Shown: positions 62,236-64,000 of the stretch, piece after piece
How the letters are laid out: the number at the start of each line of letters is the position of its first letter
How positions within the stretch are numbered: the first letter of the stretch is position 1
Assembly (NCBI RefSeq): GCF_900100255.1
Contig: NZ_FMTS01000001.1
Span: 1,054,001-1,118,000 of the forward strand
Direction of reading: 5' to 3'
DNA: 64,000 bases
Source of the DNA: Asticcacaulis taihuensis
GTDB taxonomy: Bacteria > Pseudomonadota > Alphaproteobacteria > Caulobacterales > Caulobacteraceae
Notes under the pieces: model-generated
Told to the model about the DNA's origin: nothing
Seen by the model: the letters and a program-made list of their open reading frames with translations, nothing else
Database searches by the model: none
Position numbers and translations under genes: made by a program

Positions 62236-63993
62236 ATGCGTTACCCGTCCCTGAAATCGCTCGTCATTGTGGCAACAGGGCTGGTCCTGACGGGGTGCGC
62301 CACTTCCCCCGCGCCTGAACCCCCGCGCATCGTGCCCATTGTGGTCGCCGCCGAACCGGAAGCAGCCCAGGCGGGAATGGATGTGCTCAGGCGTGGCGGT
62401 ACGGCCGCCGATGCCGCCGTGGCGGTCCAGACGGTGCTGGGTCTGGTCGAGCCGCAAAGCTCCGGCCTGGGTGGCGGCGCTTTCATGCTGTGGTATGACG
62501 CCAAAACCGGAAAGATCAGCGATTATAACGGCCGCGAAACCGCGCCGGCCGCCGCCTCACCCGATATGTTCCTGGGCGCCGATGGCCAGCCGCTGGCGTT
62601 TAAAGATGCGGTTGTTTCCGGCCGCGCCACCGGCGTGCCCGGCGCCATGTTCCTGCTCGACCAGGCGCAAAAGGATCACGGCAATCAGGAGTGGGCCAGC
62701 CTGTTCGTCCCGGCCACTGCCCTGGCTGATAATGGCTTCACCGTGACAAAACGCCTTGGCAACTATCTGCAAAACGCCGATTTCGCCGAAAAGCACACGC
62801 CGGATTTCATCGCCTATCTCGGTGACGGCCAGGGCGGCTACCGCAAGACCGGCGACATGATCAAAAACCCGGCCTATGCCGAGACCCTGCGCGCCTTCGC
62901 CAGCCATCGCAGCGAGGTCTTCCGCAAGGGGCCGATCGCCGAGGCCATCGTCGCCAAGACCCACGAAGTCCCCTTGCCCGGCGGCATGAACCTGAACGAT
63001 CTGGCCGCTTATAGGGTCAAGGTCACCACCACCGCACCTTATGCCACCGCCGGCGGATATGCCGGCCGGCCGGTCTGCATCACCTATCACGTCTATATTG
63101 TCTGCTCGAACAATGCCCCTTCCGGCGGCATCGCCCTGTTGCAGGGGCTGAAGATCGCCGAATCCCAGCCGCTGGCCCAATGGGGTGTGCATGATCCGCG
63201 CTCGTGGCAGGTCGTCATCGAGGCCGAGCGCCTGATGTATGCCGACCGCGACCAGTACGAAGCCGATACGGCTCTCTTCACTTCCCAGCAGGACGCCTAT
63301 CTCAATCCGGATTATCTCAAGGCCCGCTCGTCGCTGATCAATATTGGCACGGTCAATGCCGCACCCAAGGCGGGTGACCTGGCAATGAAGGTCGCCATGG
63401 ACCGCACACTTGAACCCGGCGGCACCACCCATTTCGTCATCCGCGACACCTACGGCAATGTGCTGAGCATGACCACCACGGTCGAGAGCTTCTTCGGCAC
63501 CGGCCGGATGGTCGGCGGTTTCTTCCTCAATAACCAGTTGACCGATTTCTCGTTCAGCCCACAGACGATGGACGGCCTGCCGGTGGCCAACAGCGTGGCG
63601 CCGGGCAAGCACCCGCGGTCCTCCATGGCGCCGGTGATCGTTTTTGATTCAACGGGCAAAAAAGTCATCGCGGCGGTAGGTTCGCCCGGCGGCTCGGCTA
63701 TCCTGGCCTATAATCTGAAAACCCTGATCGGCATTCTCGACTGGAATCTCTCCATGCAGGACGCCATCAACCTCCCGATCGTGGTGGCGCGCGGCGATAC
63801 TATCCGCATCGAACAAACGCGCATGGAGCCAGCGGTCTGGAATGGCCTGACTGGTATAGGCTACAGGCTGTCACCCCTCGCCGGCGAGGAATCCGGCCTG
63901 AACGGCATCCTGCGCCAGCCAGATGGCTCGTTCAACGGCGGCAGCGATCCGCGTCGCGAGGGCGTGGTGATCAGGGGCGATGCCAGGCCGTAA
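62236..63993 (+). CDS. ggt: Gamma-glutamyltransferase, lipoprotein
   Basis: A 585-residue Ntn-hydrolase. The N-terminal signal ends in the lipobox LTGCA (Cys at 21), so the protein is anchored in the periplasm. The large-subunit segment AGMDVLRRGGTAADAAVAVQ is followed by GLGGGAFMLWYD. The autocleavage site and nucleophile are at PGGTTHFVIRDTYGNVLSMT near 396, and GSPGGSAILAYNLK lies near 478. It transfers or hydrolyses gamma-glutamyl groups, for example from glutathione. AAGGA precedes the ATG. It ends 7 bp before the window edge. Confidence 0.95.
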   Translation: MRYPSLKSLVIVATGLVLTGCATSPAPEPPRIVPIVVAAEPEAAQAGMDVLRRGGTAADAAVAVQTVLGLVEPQSSGLGGGAFMLWYDAKTGKISDYNGRETAPAAASPDMFLGADGQPLAFKDAVVSGRATGVPGAMFLLDQAQKDHGNQEWASLFVPATALADNGFTVTKRLGNYLQNADFAEKHTPDFIAYLGDGQGGYRKTGDMIKNPAYAETLRAFASHRSEVFRKGPIAEAIVAKTHEVPLPGGMNLNDLAAYRVKVTTTAPYATAGGYAGRPVCITYHVYIVCSNNAPSGGIALLQGLKIAESQPLAQWGVHDPRSWQVVIEAERLMYADRDQYEADTALFTSQQDAYLNPDYLKARSSLINIGTVNAAPKAGDLAMKVAMDRTLEPGGTTHFVIRDTYGNVLSMTTTVESFFGTGRMVGGFFLNNQLTDFSFSPQTMDGLPVANSVAPGKHPRSSMAPVIVFDSTGKKVIAAVGSPGGSAILAYNLKTLIGILDWNLSMQDAINLPIVVARGDTIRIEQTRMEPAVWNGLTGIGYRLSPLAGEESGLNGILRQPDGSFNGGSDPRREGVVIRGDARP

Positions 63994-64000
63994 GCTTCAC

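Overview
The window is chromosomal DNA from a moderately GC-rich alphaproteobacterium. CarD, FdxA, bL28, a CobS/CobT pair beside a J-domain protein and BolA, a cytochrome bd operon with CydX, NodT/EmrAB efflux and a TonB-dependent receptor together suggest Caulobacterales (an Asticcacaulis- or Caulobacter-like organism). This is inference from gene content only. Genes are densely packed, and I see no phage, transposase or CRISPR array. LAYOUT. 1-8.7 kb: two secreted phytase-like proteins, a GH9 glycosidase, and housekeeping genes (S4 protein, fdxA, carD, rpmB). 8.9-14.4 kb: cobT, cobS, a J-domain protein and bolA, with GFA and GNAT genes between. 14.4-17.9 kb: a cobalamin riboswitch and btuB, then the molybdopterin genes moaD-moaE-moaC. 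18-25.5 kb: a nucleotide-sugar dehydratase, then cydA-cydB-cydX facing cydD-cydC. 25.5-30.7 kb: a TetR gene facing a NodT/EmrA/EmrB efflux operon, with two 17-bp operators bracketing a promoter. 30.9-33.2 kb: iaaA, a polysaccharide deacetylase and a small membrane protein. 33.3-39.5 kb: a tyrosine degradation cluster (aminotransferase, hppD, hmgA, fahA, maiA, Rieske protein). 39.6-42.8 kb: an RhtA-like exporter, a GH18 protein and an isolated paaC-like gene. 43-51.9 kb: a cluster that reads as lysine/pipecolate/glutarate catabolism (ketimine-reductase-type protein, LysR, FAD oxidase, ALDH7-type dehydrogenase, glutaryl-CoA dehydrogenase, class III CoA-transferase, thiamine-diphosphate enzyme). 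52-61.7 kb: a 2187-residue Thr-rich octapeptide-repeat protein, a UDP-glucuronate decarboxylase upstream of it on the same strand, and a divergent O-GlcNAc-transferase-type (GT41) protein. 62-64 kb: tRNA-Arg(ACG) and a lipoprotein gamma-glutamyltransferase. MOST INTERESTING. (1) The giant octad protein has a higher-order repeat of 65 octads (1560 bp, seen three times). Its UXS and GT41 neighbours suggest a dedicated glycosylation locus for a Thr-rich surface or structural protein. (2) The 43-52 kb cluster parallels the mammalian pipecolate pathway (CRYM, PIPOX, ALDH7A1, SUGCT, GCDH) but carries a thiamine-diphosphate enzyme that may replace the 2-oxoadipate dehydrogenase step. (3) The intergenic spaces hold several families of long inverted repeats. 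One family lies 15-19 nt upstream of three start codons in the same orientation.
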